A DNA stretch of 64,000 nt from Maritalea mobilis (GCF_019800885.1 NZ_JAHVKE010000002.1:434001-498000), one strand, 5' to 3'. Counted from the stretch's first letter, positions 7,416-16,917 are shown. Notes: generated by a model from the letters alone, not told the origin. A program made the numbers and translations.

Positions 7416-9197
7416 GTGACAACGCAGCGCGTTCAAACCCGGGCCGCGACCCCGGCCGCCGGTCGCCCCCAAACGGGCGGGCCGATGGTTCGGCGTGCCG
7501 AACTGCGCGAATTCCGCCGCAGAAACGCGTGGTTGCTATGGTCAATTGCCGCTTTCAGCATGGGTGTGAACCTGCTGATGCTGACCGGGCCGATCTATAT
7601 GCTGCAGGTCTATGACCGGGTGCTTGGATCTGGATCGGAGGAAACGCTGCTGGCGTTGACCATCCTGGTGGCCTTTCTGTTCCTGATGATGGGCTTTCTG
7701 GATTTCGCCCGCGGACGCGTTGGCGCGCGCTATGGTGCCCGTTTGCAGGAATCCCTCGATGACCGCGTGTTTCGCGCCGCTCTGGAACATGCGCGGCGCA
7801 CCGGCGCGATGCAGCCGGCGCTTCGAGATCTCGGCGCGGTGCAGCGCCTTGCCGCTTCTCCGGTCTTCATGGCGCTGTTTGATCTGCCTTGGACGCCGTT
7901 GTTCATCGGCGCGATCTTCTTGTTCCACCCTTGGCTGGGCTGGCTCGCGCTGGCGGGCGGCACGATCCTGGTGTCGATCACCCTGCTGAACCAACGTGTA
8001 TCGCGTGAACCGCTGGCCGAAGCGGCGATGGCCAACCAGCGCGCCGAGCAGATGGCCTCCGAGATGCAGTCGGAAGCGGAATTGATCCGGTCCCTCGGCA
8101 TGACCGGGGCCGCTTTCGACCGCTGGCAGCGGCAACGCGCCAAGGCACTTGATGACGCGATGCTGGCGGCCGACCGCGTGGGGGGCTTCACCACGATGAC
8201 CCGCACGCTGCGCCTGTTCCTGCAATCGGCGATCCTTGGGCTTGCGGCTTATCTCGTGCTGCAAGGCCAGCTTTCGGCGGGGGCCATGATCGCCGGCTCC
8301 ATCCTGATGGGCCGCGCCTTGGCCCCGATCGAGCTGGCCATCGGCCAGTGGCAGGCCATTTCCGAGGCGTGGCAGGGCTATCGGCGGTTGGGCCAATTGT
8401 TGGAGGCCGAGCCGGGGGAATTGCCCCGCATGCCCTTGCCGCGCCCGAAGTCGCGCCTTGAGGTGTCGCAGCTTTCCGTCGTGCCGCCGAGCGGTGCGCG
8501 TCCCACGCTTCGCGGCGTGAATTTCGAGGTCGAGCCAGGCATGGCGGTGGGCGTGATCGGCCCGTCCGGCTCGGGCAAGTCCACGCTGGCGCGCGCGGTG
8601 ACGGGTGTCTGGCAACCGGCGGCGGGGCAGATCCGCCTCGATGGGGCCTCCATTGACCAGTATCATCCCGATACGCTGGGGCAACTGATCGGCTACCTGC
8701 CGCAATCCGTGTCCCTGTTCGATGGCACCATCGCCGAGAATATCGCCCGTCTGGAGGGAGAGTTCGATGGCGCGCGCGTGGTGGCCGCCGCGCAGAAGGC
8801 CGCCGCGCATGACCTGATCCTGGCCTTGCCCGATGGATATGACACGCGTGTCAGCGGCGTGTCCGCACGCCTGTCGGGCGGGCAGATCCAGCGCATCGGG
8901 CTGGCCCGGGCGTTGTACTCCGATCCCGTGATCTTGGTTCTGGATGAACCGAACTCGGCGCTCGACAACGAAGGGTCCGAGGCACTGAACAAGGTGATTG
9001 ATGCGCTCAAGGCCGATAACCGGGCCGTTCTGATCATGGCGCACCGGCCCTCGGCGATCCGGAAATGCGACAAGCTGATGGTGCTGAAGGATGGTGTTCC
9101 GGCCGCCTACGGGCCGACCCGCGAGGTGCTGGAAAAGGTGGTGCGCAACTTCAAGGATCTGACGCGCCCCGATGGCGGCGGCGGAGGTGTCGTATGA
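7416..9197 (+). CDS. Type I secretion ABC transporter (PrtD/LapB-like)
   Basis: A 593-residue half-transporter that powers export of a protein through a type I channel. An N-terminal permease with about six membrane spans (residues 40-300) is followed by an ATPase with Walker A GPSGSGKST near 382, the signature LSGGQIQRIGLARAL near 487 and Walker B VILVLDEPN. It has no peptidase C39 domain, which fits exporters of RTX-type or C-terminal-signal substrates. The GTG at 7416 is the only start preserving the N-terminus; its ribosome site is weak, and ATG 7485 is an alternative. It overlaps the adaptor gene by four bases (ATGA). No RTX substrate or TolC gene is in view. Confidence 0.92.
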   Translation: MTTQRVQTRAATPAAGRPQTGGPMVRRAELREFRRRNAWLLWSIAAFSMGVNLLMLTGPIYMLQVYDRVLGSGSEETLLALTILVAFLFLMMGFLDFARGRVGARYGARLQESLDDRVFRAALEHARRTGAMQPALRDLGAVQRLAASPVFMALFDLPWTPLFIGAIFLFHPWLGWLALAGGTILVSITLLNQRVSREPLAEAAMANQRAEQMASEMQSEAELIRSLGMTGAAFDRWQRQRAKALDDAMLAADRVGGFTTMTRTLRLFLQSAILGLAAYLVLQGQLSAGAMIAGSILMGRALAPIELAIGQWQAISEAWQGYRRLGQLLEAEPGELPRMPLPRPKSRLEVSQLSVVPPSGARPTLRGVNFEVEPGMAVGVIGPSGSGKSTLARAVTGVWQPAAGQIRLDGASIDQYHPDTLGQLIGYLPQSVSLFDGTIAENIARLEGEFDGARVVAAAQKAAAHDLILALPDGYDTRVSGVSARLSGGQIQRIGLARALYSDPVILVLDEPNSALDNEGSEALNKVIDALKADNRAVLIMAHRPSAIRKCDKLMVLKDGVPAAYGPTREVLEKVVRNFKDLTRPDGGGGGVV

Positions 9198-10552
9198 CCG
9201 GGCCCGAAACCCGTCCGGACGACCGTGGCATGCCGCATCCGGTCACGCCGGCGCGCCCACGCCCGGCATGGTCCGTGCGTGGGCCGATGCTGATCGGCTT
9301 TCTTGCCGTAGGCGTACTGATCGCGGGCGTGTTCGGCTGGGCGGTGAGTTCTCGCCTTGCCGGGGCAGTGATCGCGGCGGGCCAGATCGAGGTCGACCGC
9401 AATCGCCAGCCGTTGCAGCACCCCGAAGGCGGGCTGGTGGCCGAGCTTTTCGTCGAGGAAGGGCACCTGGTCGAGGCGGGCGACCTGATCCTGCGCCTTG
9501 ACCCGGCGGATTTGCAGACCGACCTGATCGTCGCGCGCGATCGTCTGGCCGAGTTGCGCGCACGCCGTGCCCGCCTCGAAGCCGAGCGTGACGGGGCAGA
9601 AAGCATCACCTTTTCCCCGGCGCTTCTGGCCGATGCCGAGGCCGACCCCGAGATCGCGGATTTCCTCGAAGGGCAGCGCAACCTCTTCGATGCGCGGGTC
9701 GAGACCCTGGAAGGCCAGGTGAACCAGCTGTCCCAGCGGCGGAACCAGATCGATCTTCAGATCGAGGGGTTGAACGCGCAGGAGGTCGCCCTGACCGAGC
9801 AACTGCTCATCATCGAACAGGATCTCGCCCGCCAGCAGGATGCGCTGGACCGGGGCGTCGGGCGCAGTGCGCCGGTGTTGCAATTGCAGCGAGACTCGGC
9901 GCGCATCCGGGGGCAGTTGGCCGAGATCGAGGCCAGCCGGGCCGAGACCGCCGAGCGCCGGACGGAGATCGAACTGGCGATCCTGCAACGCATTTCCGAC
10001 CGCCGCGAAGAAGCGATCTCGGAACTGCGCGAAATCCGGGCCTCGGAGCAGGAACTGGCCGAGGAGGTCGCGGCACTTGAGCGAAACCTCCAGGAGCTAG
10101 ACCTGCGCGCGCCCGTCAGCGGTGCGATCTTCGGGCTTGCCGTTTTCGGAGACCGCGCGGTGGTGCGCCCCGCCGATGAGCTGGGCTACATCGTGCCCGA
10201 CGACCGCCCGCTGGTCATGTCGGTGCAGGTGCCGGCCATCGACATTGACCAGATCTATATCGGCCAGCCGGTCAGCCTGCTTTTCCCGGCCTTTCCGCAA
10301 CGCGACATGCCAGACCTTACCGGCGAAGTGACGCTGATTTCCGCCGATGCTTTCCTCGACGAAGACACCGGCACCAGTTTTTACAGGGCAGAGATCATCA
10401 TGCCGGAAGATCAGCTTGCGCTGTTGGGTGACCGGCGGCTGATTCCCGGCATGCCGGTGCAGGCCTTCATCCGGACCGCTGACCGGACCCCGCTGGATTA
10501 TCTGCTGGAGCCTCTGACCGACTATTTCAGCCGGGCGTTCCGCGAAAGCTGA
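9194..10552 (+). CDS. HlyD-family type I secretion periplasmic adaptor
   Basis: A 452-residue membrane-fusion protein that bridges the ABC transporter and the TolC-like outer-membrane channel. A cytoplasmic N-terminus and one span (about 32-52) lead into a biotinyl-lipoyl-like half domain (GQIEVDRNRQPLQHPEGG), a long Glu/Arg/Leu-rich coiled coil (about 110-330), the returning lipoyl half (LDLRAPVSGAIFGLAV) and a beta-barrel. The ATG overlaps the ATPase stop in an ATGA, implying translational coupling. This matches the PrtE/HlyD class. Confidence 0.93.
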   Translation: MTGPETRPDDRGMPHPVTPARPRPAWSVRGPMLIGFLAVGVLIAGVFGWAVSSRLAGAVIAAGQIEVDRNRQPLQHPEGGLVAELFVEEGHLVEAGDLILRLDPADLQTDLIVARDRLAELRARRARLEAERDGAESITFSPALLADAEADPEIADFLEGQRNLFDARVETLEGQVNQLSQRRNQIDLQIEGLNAQEVALTEQLLIIEQDLARQQDALDRGVGRSAPVLQLQRDSARIRGQLAEIEASRAETAERRTEIELAILQRISDRREEAISELREIRASEQELAEEVAALERNLQELDLRAPVSGAIFGLAVFGDRAVVRPADELGYIVPDDRPLVMSVQVPAIDIDQIYIGQPVSLLFPAFPQRDMPDLTGEVTLISADAFLDEDTGTSFYRAEIIMPEDQLALLGDRRLIPGMPVQAFIRTADRTPLDYLLEPLTDYFSRAFRES

Positions 10553-10686
10553 TCCGCTTGGCGGTTCGATGAAACTTGGACGACATGGGCCGCGTGCCCT
10601 TTTCCTTTCCCCGGCGCATCGCTAGCCTCGCGCCGAACGACGAAACGGCGCGCCCGACGGCGCCCAGAATACCGGAGAGACCATCC

Positions 10687-11154
10687 ATGAGCGGAGATAT
10701 CGAAGCACGCCTTGCAGAGCTGGGCGTCACCCTGCCCGACGCACCGGCCCCGGCCGCCAATTACGTGCCCTACGTGGTGGTGGGCGACACCGTCTATGTC
10801 TCGGGGCAGATCTCGATGGCAGATGGCGAGATGATCAAGGGCAAGCTGGGCCAGGACATGGATACGGCCACCGCCGCAGCGGCCGCGCGGCATTGCGCGA
10901 TCTCGCTGCTGGCGCAGGTCAAGGCAGCCTGCGGCGGGGATATCGACCGGTTGGAGCGGGTGGTGAAGCTGACCGGCTTCGTCAATTCCACGACCGATTT
11001 CGGCGAACAGCCCGCCGTCGTGAACGGGGCTTCGGATTTTCTGGTCGAGGCCCTGGGCGACAAGGGACGGCACGCTCGTTCGGCCGTCAGCGCCGCATCC
11101 CTCCCGTTCGGTGTCGCGGTCGAGATCGAGGGGATCTTCCAGATCCGGAGTTGA
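10687..11154 (+). CDS. RidA family protein
   Basis: A 155-residue member of the RidA/YjgF/UK114 family, of the longer bacterial subgroup. RidA proteins hydrolyse reactive enamine/imine intermediates such as 2-aminoacrylate. The fold is seen in NYVPYVVVGDTVYVSGQI, the central VVKLTGFVNST and the C-terminal ARSAVSAASLPFGVAVEIEG, where the conserved Arg and Glu of the trimer-interface site lie. The ATG follows a GGAGAG ribosome site. It is 4 bases from the next gene, so the two are co-transcribed. Confidence 0.92.
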   Translation: MSGDIEARLAELGVTLPDAPAPAANYVPYVVVGDTVYVSGQISMADGEMIKGKLGQDMDTATAAAAARHCAISLLAQVKAACGGDIDRLERVVKLTGFVNSTTDFGEQPAVVNGASDFLVEALGDKGRHARSAVSAASLPFGVAVEIEGIFQIRS

Positions 11155-11158
11155 ACCG

Positions 11159-11923
11159 ATGATCCTGCCGCCCGAGTTCCTGCAAGCCCCCATCGCGCAC
11201 CGCGCCCTGCACGACATGGGGCAGGGCATCCCCGAGAACAGCTTGGCGGCGATCCGCAGGGCCATGCGCGCGGGCTACGGGATCGAGATCGACATCCAAC
11301 TGTCGTCGGATGGGCAGGCGATGGTATTTCACGACCACACGCTCGACCGTCTGACCCATACCACCGGCCCCGTGCGAGACCGTCCCGCGCGGGAGCTGTG
11401 CGATCTGCGCCTGACCGACTCGGAGGACTACATCCCGACGTTGCGCCAGGTGTTGGAGGTCGTGGGCGGGCAGGTGCCGCTGCTGATCGAGTTGAAAGAC
11501 CAGTCAGGCGGTGTCGGGGCCGATGACGGGGCATTGGAGCGCGCCGTGGCGCGGGAGCTTGCGGAGTACACGGGCCCCGCCGCGGTGATGAGTTTCAACC
11601 CCTACATGATCGGCGTGATGCGCGAGATCGCCCCGGACGTGCCGCGTGGCCTGGTCACTTGCGGCTTCATCCCGTCGAAATGGCCGCATCTGAGCACCGA
11701 GCATTGCAACGCGCTGCGCTCGATCCGGGCTTACGGGCAGGTCGGGGCACGGTTCATCAGCCATGACTGGACGGACCTCGGCTCTCCCCGCGTGACCGAG
11801 TTGAAGGCGCAGGGCACGCCGATCCTGTGCTGGACCGTGACCAGCCCGCAGGTCGAATCCGAGGCGCGCCGCGTCGCCGACAACATCACTTTCGAGGGCT
11901 ACGTGCCGCCGATCCCGGCCTGA
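11159..11923 (+). CDS. Glycerophosphodiester phosphodiesterase family protein
   Basis: A 254-residue GDPD-type TIM barrel that cleaves glycerophosphodiesters to glycerol-3-phosphate and an alcohol. Catalytic features: the H14-R15 pair in AHRALHD, PENS at about 25, the metal-binding EIDIQ and the catalytic His in VFHDHTLDRLT. The expected LIELKD segment is present in the middle. There is no signal peptide, so it acts in the cytoplasm, probably in phospholipid turnover. It starts 4 bases after ridA. Confidence 0.9.
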   Translation: MILPPEFLQAPIAHRALHDMGQGIPENSLAAIRRAMRAGYGIEIDIQLSSDGQAMVFHDHTLDRLTHTTGPVRDRPARELCDLRLTDSEDYIPTLRQVLEVVGGQVPLLIELKDQSGGVGADDGALERAVARELAEYTGPAAVMSFNPYMIGVMREIAPDVPRGLVTCGFIPSKWPHLSTEHCNALRSIRAYGQVGARFISHDWTDLGSPRVTELKAQGTPILCWTVTSPQVESEARRVADNITFEGYVPPIPA

Positions 11924-12010
11924 ATTGCCCTCGCGCGCGAAGGTGAATTGACGGCTGCGCCCTCGGCCCCATCTTGAGCGACGTGCCAGCACTGATGCCG
12001 GAGAGCGACC

Positions 12011-13201
12011 TTGGACGGCAGCACCACAATCGAGATCGAGGTTCTTTCGACACTCGCCCAGATCGACCCGGCCGAATGGGATGGCTGCGCATGCCCCGAG
12101 GCAGCGGATGGGGGCCGCCCCGTGGACCCGTTCACGACACACCGGTTCCTGTCGGCGTTGGAAACCTCTCGCTCGGTCGGCCCCGGCAGCGGGTGGGAGC
12201 CGCACTACCTCGTGGCGCGCACGGATGGAGAGGCCATCGCCACGGCCCCCCTCTATGCCAAAGGTCATAGCCAGGGCGAGTATATCTTCGACCACAACTG
12301 GGCCCATGCCTATGAACGCGCCGGCGGGCGCTATTACCCCAAGCTGCAAATGGCCGTGCCTTTCACCCCGGCGACAGGTCGCCGCCTACTGACCAAACCG
12401 GGCTGGGAGGAAACAGGCCGCGCCGCGCTGGTGCAGGGGGCGGTGCAACTGGCGGCCGAGCATGACCTTAGTTCGCTGCACATCACCTTCTGCACCGAGG
12501 GTGAGGCGCAGGATGGCGACCGCATGGGCCTGATGCGCCGCTGGAGCCAGCAGTTCCATTGGGAAAACCACTGGTACGACACCTTCGATGACTTTCTCGG
12601 CTCGCTCAGCTCGCGCAAGCGCAAGAACATCCGCAAGGAACGTCAGCGGGCGCAGGGTTTCGGCGGAGAGATCGTCGCGCTGACCGGGGATCAGATCCGG
12701 CCCGAGCATTGGGACAGCTTCTGGGCCTTCTACCAGGATACCGGCGCGCGGAAATGGGGCACGCCTTACCTGACGCGCCGCTTCTTCGACGTGGCGCATG
12801 ACATCTTGCGCGACGACATGCTGCTGGTCCTGGCGATGCGAGAGGGGCGACCCGTCGCCGGTGCGCTGAACTTCATCGGGCGCGAGGCGCTCTATGGCCG
12901 GTACTGGGGCTGCATCGAGGATCACCCCTGCCTGCATTTCGAGCTGTGCTACTATCAGGCCATGGATTTCGCCATCGAACAGGGCCTGAAAACGGTCGAG
13001 GCCGGGGCGCAGGGAACCCACAAGCTGGCCCGCGGTTATATGCCGGTGACCACCCATTCGCTGCACTGGGTGCGCGACCAAGGTTTTGCCGAGGCCATCG
13101 CGCGCTTCCTGCAGGCCGAACGCGAGGCGGTCGACGAAGAGATCGAGGTGCTGACCACCTACGGTCCGTTCAAGAAGGCCCATGTGGAGGAACAGGAATG
13201 A
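12011..13201 (+). CDS. FemAB/GNAT-like acyltransferase (COG3146)
   Basis: A 396-residue cytoplasmic protein of the DUF482/FemAB-like family within the GNAT superfold. Family blocks visible are [11 protein letters not shown] near the start, [35 protein letters not shown], and the C-terminal [21 protein letters not shown]. No substrate is established. The TTG start at 12011 is chosen because GGAG lies 8 bases upstream and homology begins near it. The stop overlaps the next gene's ATG (ATGA), so the two are translationally coupled. Confidence 0.85.
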   Translation: MDGSTTIEIEVLSTLAQIDPAEWDGCACPEAADGGRPVDPFTTHRFLSALETSRSVGPGSGWEPHYLVARTDGEAIATAPLYAKGHSQGEYIFDHNWAHAYERAGGRYYPKLQMAVPFTPATGRRLLTKPGWEETGRAALVQGAVQLAAEHDLSSLHITFCTEGEAQDGDRMGLMRRWSQQFHWENHWYDTFDDFLGSLSSRKRKNIRKERQRAQGFGGEIVALTGDQIRPEHWDSFWAFYQDTGARKWGTPYLTRRFFDVAHDILRDDMLLVLAMREGRPVAGALNFIGREALYGRYWGCIEDHPCLHFELCYYQAMDFAIEQGLKTVEAGAQGTHKLARGYMPVTTHSLHWVRDQGFAEAIARFLQAEREAVDEEIEVLTTYGPFKKAHVEEQE

Positions 13202-13506
13202 CCACGCCGCAGAAACTGACCGGGGAAGACCGCGCAAATGCGCTGGCCGCCTTGGCCAAGGAGGGATGGCGCGAAGCCGAGAACCGGGATGCCATCACCA
13301 AGCGTTTCGAGTTCGACGATTTCAACGATGCCTTCGGCTGGATGACCCGCGTGGCTCTGGTGGCCGAGAACATGAACCACCATCCCGAGTGGTTCAATGT
13401 CTACAAGACCGTCGAGGTGACGCTGACCACCCATGACGTCGACGGGATTTCAAACCTCGACGTCGCGCTTGCCTCCAAGATGGACCGTTTCGCACGCGGC
13501 GCCTGA
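13198..13506 (+). CDS. 4a-hydroxytetrahydrobiopterin dehydratase (PCD)
   Basis: A 102-residue pterin-4a-carbinolamine dehydratase, which regenerates the quinonoid pterin cofactor after aromatic amino acid hydroxylation. The active-site block NMNHHPEW (about 60-67) and [20 protein letters not shown] are the family hallmark. No phenylalanine hydroxylase gene is visible nearby, so a role in other pterin metabolism is possible. It overlaps the upstream acyltransferase by four bases. Confidence 0.93.
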   Translation: MTTPQKLTGEDRANALAALAKEGWREAENRDAITKRFEFDDFNDAFGWMTRVALVAENMNHHPEWFNVYKTVEVTLTTHDVDGISNLDVALASKMDRFARGA

Positions 13507-13568
13507 TCTTTTCGATCTGAAAGACTGACCAACCAGCGCCGTGCAAGCGGCGCCCAAAGAGGTATTGC

Positions 13569-14453
13569 ATGGATTTGGAAAGCATTCTGTCCACCGAGAT
13601 CGCCAATGGTGTCACAATCGGTGATCTGTTCACGGTCGAGTTCCTGGCCTCGCTTTTGGGCGATGTGGTTTTGGCGATCGTGCTGCTTCTGGCCGCCTTC
13701 ACCGTGTCCGGATGGGTTCGCCGCCGGATCGAGGGGCTGGCTTCGAAGCACAAGCAACTGGATGACACGCTCTTCGGCTTTCTCGCCAATATCGCGCGCT
13801 ACATCATCCTCGCTTTCGCGGCGCTTTTCATCCTGAACACCTTTGGCGTGCGCACCACGTCCCTCGTGGCGGCGATCGGTGCCGCCGGTGTCGCCATCGG
13901 CCTCGCGCTGCAAGGGACGCTGTCGAACCTTGCGGCGGGGATCATGCTGATCATCTTCCGCCCCATCAAGGTCGGCGATTTCGTCGAGGTGGGGGATCAG
14001 ATGGGCACCGTGAAATCCATCACGCTGAACATGACCGAGCTTGCCTCATTGGAGAACGTGCAGATCCTGATCCCGAATTCCGAGGTCTGGGGCAACGAGA
14101 TCAAGAATTACTCGGTCTATCCGACCCGTCGCGCCGAATGGTATTTCGGGGTCAGCTACGACTCGAACCTGGCCGAGGCAGAGCGGATCATTCGCGAAAC
14201 GCTGATCGCCGATGGCCGCACCCATTCGGACCCCGAACCTTTCGTGCAGGTGAACAATCTGGGCGACAGCTCGGTCGATTTCCTCGTCCGCGCCTGGGTC
14301 GATTCCGGCGATTACTTCGCCTACCAGGCCGACATGAAACGCGCCGTGAAAGAGGCGCTGGACGCGGGGGGCATCGGTATTCCGTTCCCGACCCGCACGG
14401 TGGTGCATGACAACGCGCCGATCCGGCTGGCCGCCGCGAACGCGGCCGAGTGA
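13569..14453 (+). CDS. MscS-family mechanosensitive channel
   Basis: A 294-residue small-conductance mechanosensitive channel that releases solutes on hypo-osmotic shock. Three spans are seen: about 25-50, 70-92 and the pore helix at 98-130 rich in Gly/Ala (AAIGAAGVAIGLALQGTLSN). The beta domain (IFRPIKVGDFVEVGD...GTVKSI) and the mixed alpha/beta vestibule follow. The length is typical of core MscS without extra domains. It ends 4 bases before the convergent LysR gene. A second, unrelated channel (MscL) lies at 38.7 kb. Confidence 0.93.
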   Translation: MDLESILSTEIANGVTIGDLFTVEFLASLLGDVVLAIVLLLAAFTVSGWVRRRIEGLASKHKQLDDTLFGFLANIARYIILAFAALFILNTFGVRTTSLVAAIGAAGVAIGLALQGTLSNLAAGIMLIIFRPIKVGDFVEVGDQMGTVKSITLNMTELASLENVQILIPNSEVWGNEIKNYSVYPTRRAEWYFGVSYDSNLAEAERIIRETLIADGRTHSDPEPFVQVNNLGDSSVDFLVRAWVDSGDYFAYQADMKRAVKEALDAGGIGIPFPTRTVVHDNAPIRLAAANAAE

Positions 14454-14457
14454 TCGG

Positions 14458-15351
14458 TCACCCCCGGTGCCTCATGACCTCCAGAAACCGCGAGAAGGCG
14501 GGGGAGGCGAGGCGCCGGTTCGGATAGTAAAGGTGATAGCCCTGGATCGGCGGGCACCAGTCGGCCAGAACCGCGCGTAGCCGGCCCGTTTCGATATGGG
14601 GCTGTGCAAGATCCTCGGGCACGAAGGCCAGCCCGTGCCCGTCGAGCGCCGCGTGCAGGACGGGGATGATGCTGTCATAGGTGAGCTGGCCGTTCACGCG
14701 CACTTCCAAGGCACGTCCTTCCTTCTCGAACTCCCACGCATAGAGGCCGCCTGCCGCGGACATGCGCAAGTTGATGCAGGTGTGATCGGTAAGGTCACTT
14801 GGGTGCCGGGGCACGGCGTGGTCCTCGAAATAGGTCGGCGTACCCACGACAAGGAACCGCCAGTCCGGCCCGATGCGCACGGCGATCATGTCCTTGGTGA
14901 CGGACTCGCCCAGCCGGACGCCAGCATCGAAGCGTTCCCCTACGATATCCACGAAAGCATCATTGACCGAAACCTCGACGCTGACATCGGGAAAGTGGGG
15001 CAGGAACTCGGCCAGCTTGGGGCGCAGGATCGTTTCGGCGGCATGAATGCCGGAATTGATCCTGATCCGACCTGCGGGCTTGTTGCGCAGCTCGCTCAGC
15101 GCGTCGATCTCGGCGCGGATCTGGTCAAAATGGGGGGCGACGGACTGGAACAGGCGCTCGCCCGCCTCGGTCGGGGCCACGCGGCGCGTTGTGCGCGTCA
15201 ACAGGCGCAGGCCCAGGCGCTCTTCCAAGCCGCGGATCGTGTGGCTGACCGCCGAGGCCGACACGCCCAGAATGGCAGCGGCTTTGGTGAAACTGCGCGC
15301 TTGCGCCACAACGATGAAGGTCCGCAATTCGCCGAACTCGTCCCGCGCCAT
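14458..15351 (-). CDS. LysR-family transcriptional regulator
   Basis: A 297-residue LysR-type regulator. A winged helix-turn-helix occupies residues 1-65 (RTFIVVAQARSFTKAAAILGVSASAVSHTIRGLEERLG), followed by a periplasmic-binding-type effector domain. It belongs to the large subgroup that regulates a divergently transcribed oxidoreductase gene. Here the divergent unit is a cupin gene and a decayed SDR gene, beginning 99 bases away. The shared gap should hold its operator; I see AT-rich repeats there but no certain T-N11-A box. Confidence 0.9.
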   Translation of the reverse strand: MARDEFGELRTFIVVAQARSFTKAAAILGVSASAVSHTIRGLEERLGLRLLTRTTRRVAPTEAGERLFQSVAPHFDQIRAEIDALSELRNKPAGRIRINSGIHAAETILRPKLAEFLPHFPDVSVEVSVNDAFVDIVGERFDAGVRLGESVTKDMIAVRIGPDWRFLVVGTPTYFEDHAVPRHPSDLTDHTCINLRMSAAGGLYAWEFEKEGRALEVRVNGQLTYDSIIPVLHAALDGHGLAFVPEDLAQPHIETGRLRAVLADWCPPIQGYHLYYPNRRLASPAFSRFLEVMRHRG

Positions 15352-15450
15352 ACTTGAATCTCGCTCAACAGTACATGCAATCTACATCGTCTAATCGAAT
15401 AGCGCGAGCCCCGCTACATACCAACCACACCGCTACAGGAGACACGCCCA

Positions 15451-15846
15451 ATGGATATCTTCCGCGCAAACACCCGCCCAGTCATGGCCGGCCCCGCCGA
15501 CTGGTTTACCGGCACGGTCGAATTGGAACGGTTGTTCAACCCGGTCGATGAAGAACGCGTGCAAGGTGCCAACGTGACCTTCCAGCCGGGGGCGCGGACG
15601 GCGTGGCATACCCACCCGCTCGGGCAAACGCTGATCGTTCTGTCCGGCAAGGGCCGTGTCCAACGCTGGGGCGGTGAAATCGAGGAAATCCATCCGGGCG
15701 ACGTCGTCTGGTTCGCCCCGGGTGAAAAGCACTGGCACGGCGCCGCGCCGGACAGCGCCATGACCCATACGGCGATCCAGGAGGTTCAGGACGGACGCGC
15801 CGTCGACTGGATGGAACACGTGACCGACGCCGAATACGGGGCCTGA
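15451..15846 (+). CDS. Cupin-domain protein (hydroxynitrile-lyase-like cupin class)
   Basis: A 131-residue single-domain cupin. Motif 1 reads [16 protein letters not shown], with two His and a Gln in place of the usual Glu; motif 2 reads [15 protein letters not shown] with the last metal His. The H-H-Q-H set is the one known from Granulicella-type cupin hydroxynitrile lyases and related carboxymuconolactone-linked cupins. Activity here is unproven. A ribosome site (ACAGGAG) precedes the ATG. It is the first gene of the unit divergent from lysR; an SDR remnant follows 42 bases downstream. Confidence 0.85.
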   Translation: MDIFRANTRPVMAGPADWFTGTVELERLFNPVDEERVQGANVTFQPGARTAWHTHPLGQTLIVLSGKGRVQRWGGEIEEIHPGDVVWFAPGEKHWHGAAPDSAMTHTAIQEVQDGRAVDWMEHVTDAEYGA

Positions 15847-15888
15847 CCCCTGACCCGTGCGTCGATCCATATCACGCAAGGAAACAAC

Positions 15889-16059
15889 ATGATCGAAGGA
15901 AAAACCGTCATCATCACCGGGGCCTCCTCGGGGATCGGCGAAGCTACTGCCAAGGAGATCGCGGCCAAGGGTGCCAAGGTGGTGAGCTTTGCGCTCGACA
16001 TGCCCGAAGATACCACGGTCAACGAGTTTACCGTGGGTCCCGCGACCCAACCCTGGTGA
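15889..16059 (+). pseudogene. Short-chain dehydrogenase remnant (in-frame internal deletion)
   Basis: An intact 56-codon frame beginning MIEGKTVIITGASSGIGEAT, the exact start of a classical SDR with its nucleotide-binding TGxxxGIG at 10-17, and ending VNEFTVGPATQPW, the exact C-terminus of the same SDR subgroup. The roughly 190 residues between, including the Ser-Tyr-Lys catalytic centre, are missing. The junction lies near residues 30-36 and keeps the frame. AAGGAA lies 6 bases before the ATG. The product cannot be an active SDR, so this is a deletion-derived pseudogene, though it may still be translated. Confidence 0.85.
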
Positions 16060-16082
16060 CGTCTGCCAACCGTCCCGGAATG

Positions 16083-16110
16083 CCCGGCACCCTAGGTGCC
16101 GGGTTCTTCA
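16083..16110 (+). terminator. Terminator after the SDR remnant
   Basis: CCCGGCACC (16083-16091) pairs with GGTGCCGGG (16095-16103) in a 9-bp stem with a 3-base loop, followed by TTCTTC. It sits between the SDR remnant and the convergent HEXXH protein gene. Confidence 0.75.
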
Positions 16111-16134
16111 TGTCGGGCAGGTGGCCAATCCGGA

Positions 16135-16812
16135 TCACCGCTTGTCGTCTTCGAAGCTTGCGTCGCCCGAGACGAGCCGTCCGACCAGGTCGCAGCCGTT
16201 TTCAGGTTGAATGAAATGCAGCCAGGCATTCGCGGCGAAGCGGCGCGGTTCCAGTCGGTAAATCCAGATGTCGATACGCGAGTCGCTCGGCTCCTCCAGC
16301 ATCGCGTAGTCGAGGATCGCCTGACGCCATTCCGGCGCCATCTGCTCCAGTTCCAGCGCGTTGGCCATGTATTCGTGATCGACCAGCGGCACCTCCCGGC
16401 CGGTGCTATTCTGCTCGATCAGGGCGTGGGTCAACTCGTGCGACAACAGCGTATGCAGCAGAATGTCGGGCGGGAAACTCGCGTAAGGATCATCCGGGGC
16501 GACAAGCCCCGTGTAGTCGTCGCGCACGACCAGCCTGATCCGATCATAGTCGCAATCAAAGGCCGCAAGGCAGGTCGCGAACGGATGCGCGACCTCGTCC
16601 ACCGCCACGATGTTGATGGGGCGCTGTTGGGGTAGATGGCACGCCGCCAATCCGGCCAGCAGGGTTTCGGCAGACTGGCACAGGGTTGTCCGAAGGGCAT
16701 CGGACCCGGCATCGACCGTGATGGACCCGCCCGGGCATGGCATCGGATCGGCCAGAACGGGGGCGGCTGCCGACAGGCAAAGCGTGAAAATCAGACAGCG
16801 AGTTGTTGTCAT
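16135..16812 (-). CDS. Secreted HEXXH protein, putative metallopeptidase
   Basis: A 225-residue exported protein. The ATG at 16812 gives a clean signal peptide (about 1-21, ending VLA); a longer frame upstream would bury it. The mature part has six cysteines, suggesting disulfides, and the zincin motif H125-E126-L-T-H129. An acidic residue, E147 in DHEYMAN, lies 18 residues after the second His and could be the third ligand, as in gluzincins. No named family is assigned with confidence. It lies alone between two terminators. Confidence 0.7.
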   Translation of the reverse strand: MTTTRCLIFTLCLSAAAPVLADPMPCPGGSITVDAGSDALRTTLCQSAETLLAGLAACHLPQQRPINIVAVDEVAHPFATCLAAFDCDYDRIRLVVRDDYTGLVAPDDPYASFPPDILLHTLLSHELTHALIEQNSTGREVPLVDHEYMANALELEQMAPEWRQAILDYAMLEEPSDSRIDIWIYRLEPRRFAANAWLHFIQPENGCDLVGRLVSGDASFEDDKR

Positions 16813-16869
16813 TGCAACAAGATGCGTGCCGCCGGGTCGCTTGGCAACGAAAACCAACCCCAAACAAGA

Positions 16870-16895
16870 AAAGGCGGGCACCTAGGCCCGCCTTT
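16870..16895 (-). terminator. Terminator after the peroxiredoxin pair
   Basis: AAAGGCGGGC (16870-16879) and GCCCGCCTTT (16886-16895) form a perfect 10-bp stem with a 6-base loop. On the minus strand it is followed by TTTTCTTGTTTG, a good U-run. It ends the peroxiredoxin transcript. Confidence 0.88.
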
Positions 16896-16917
16896 CTGGA
16901 TTGTCCCTTGTCGCGCC

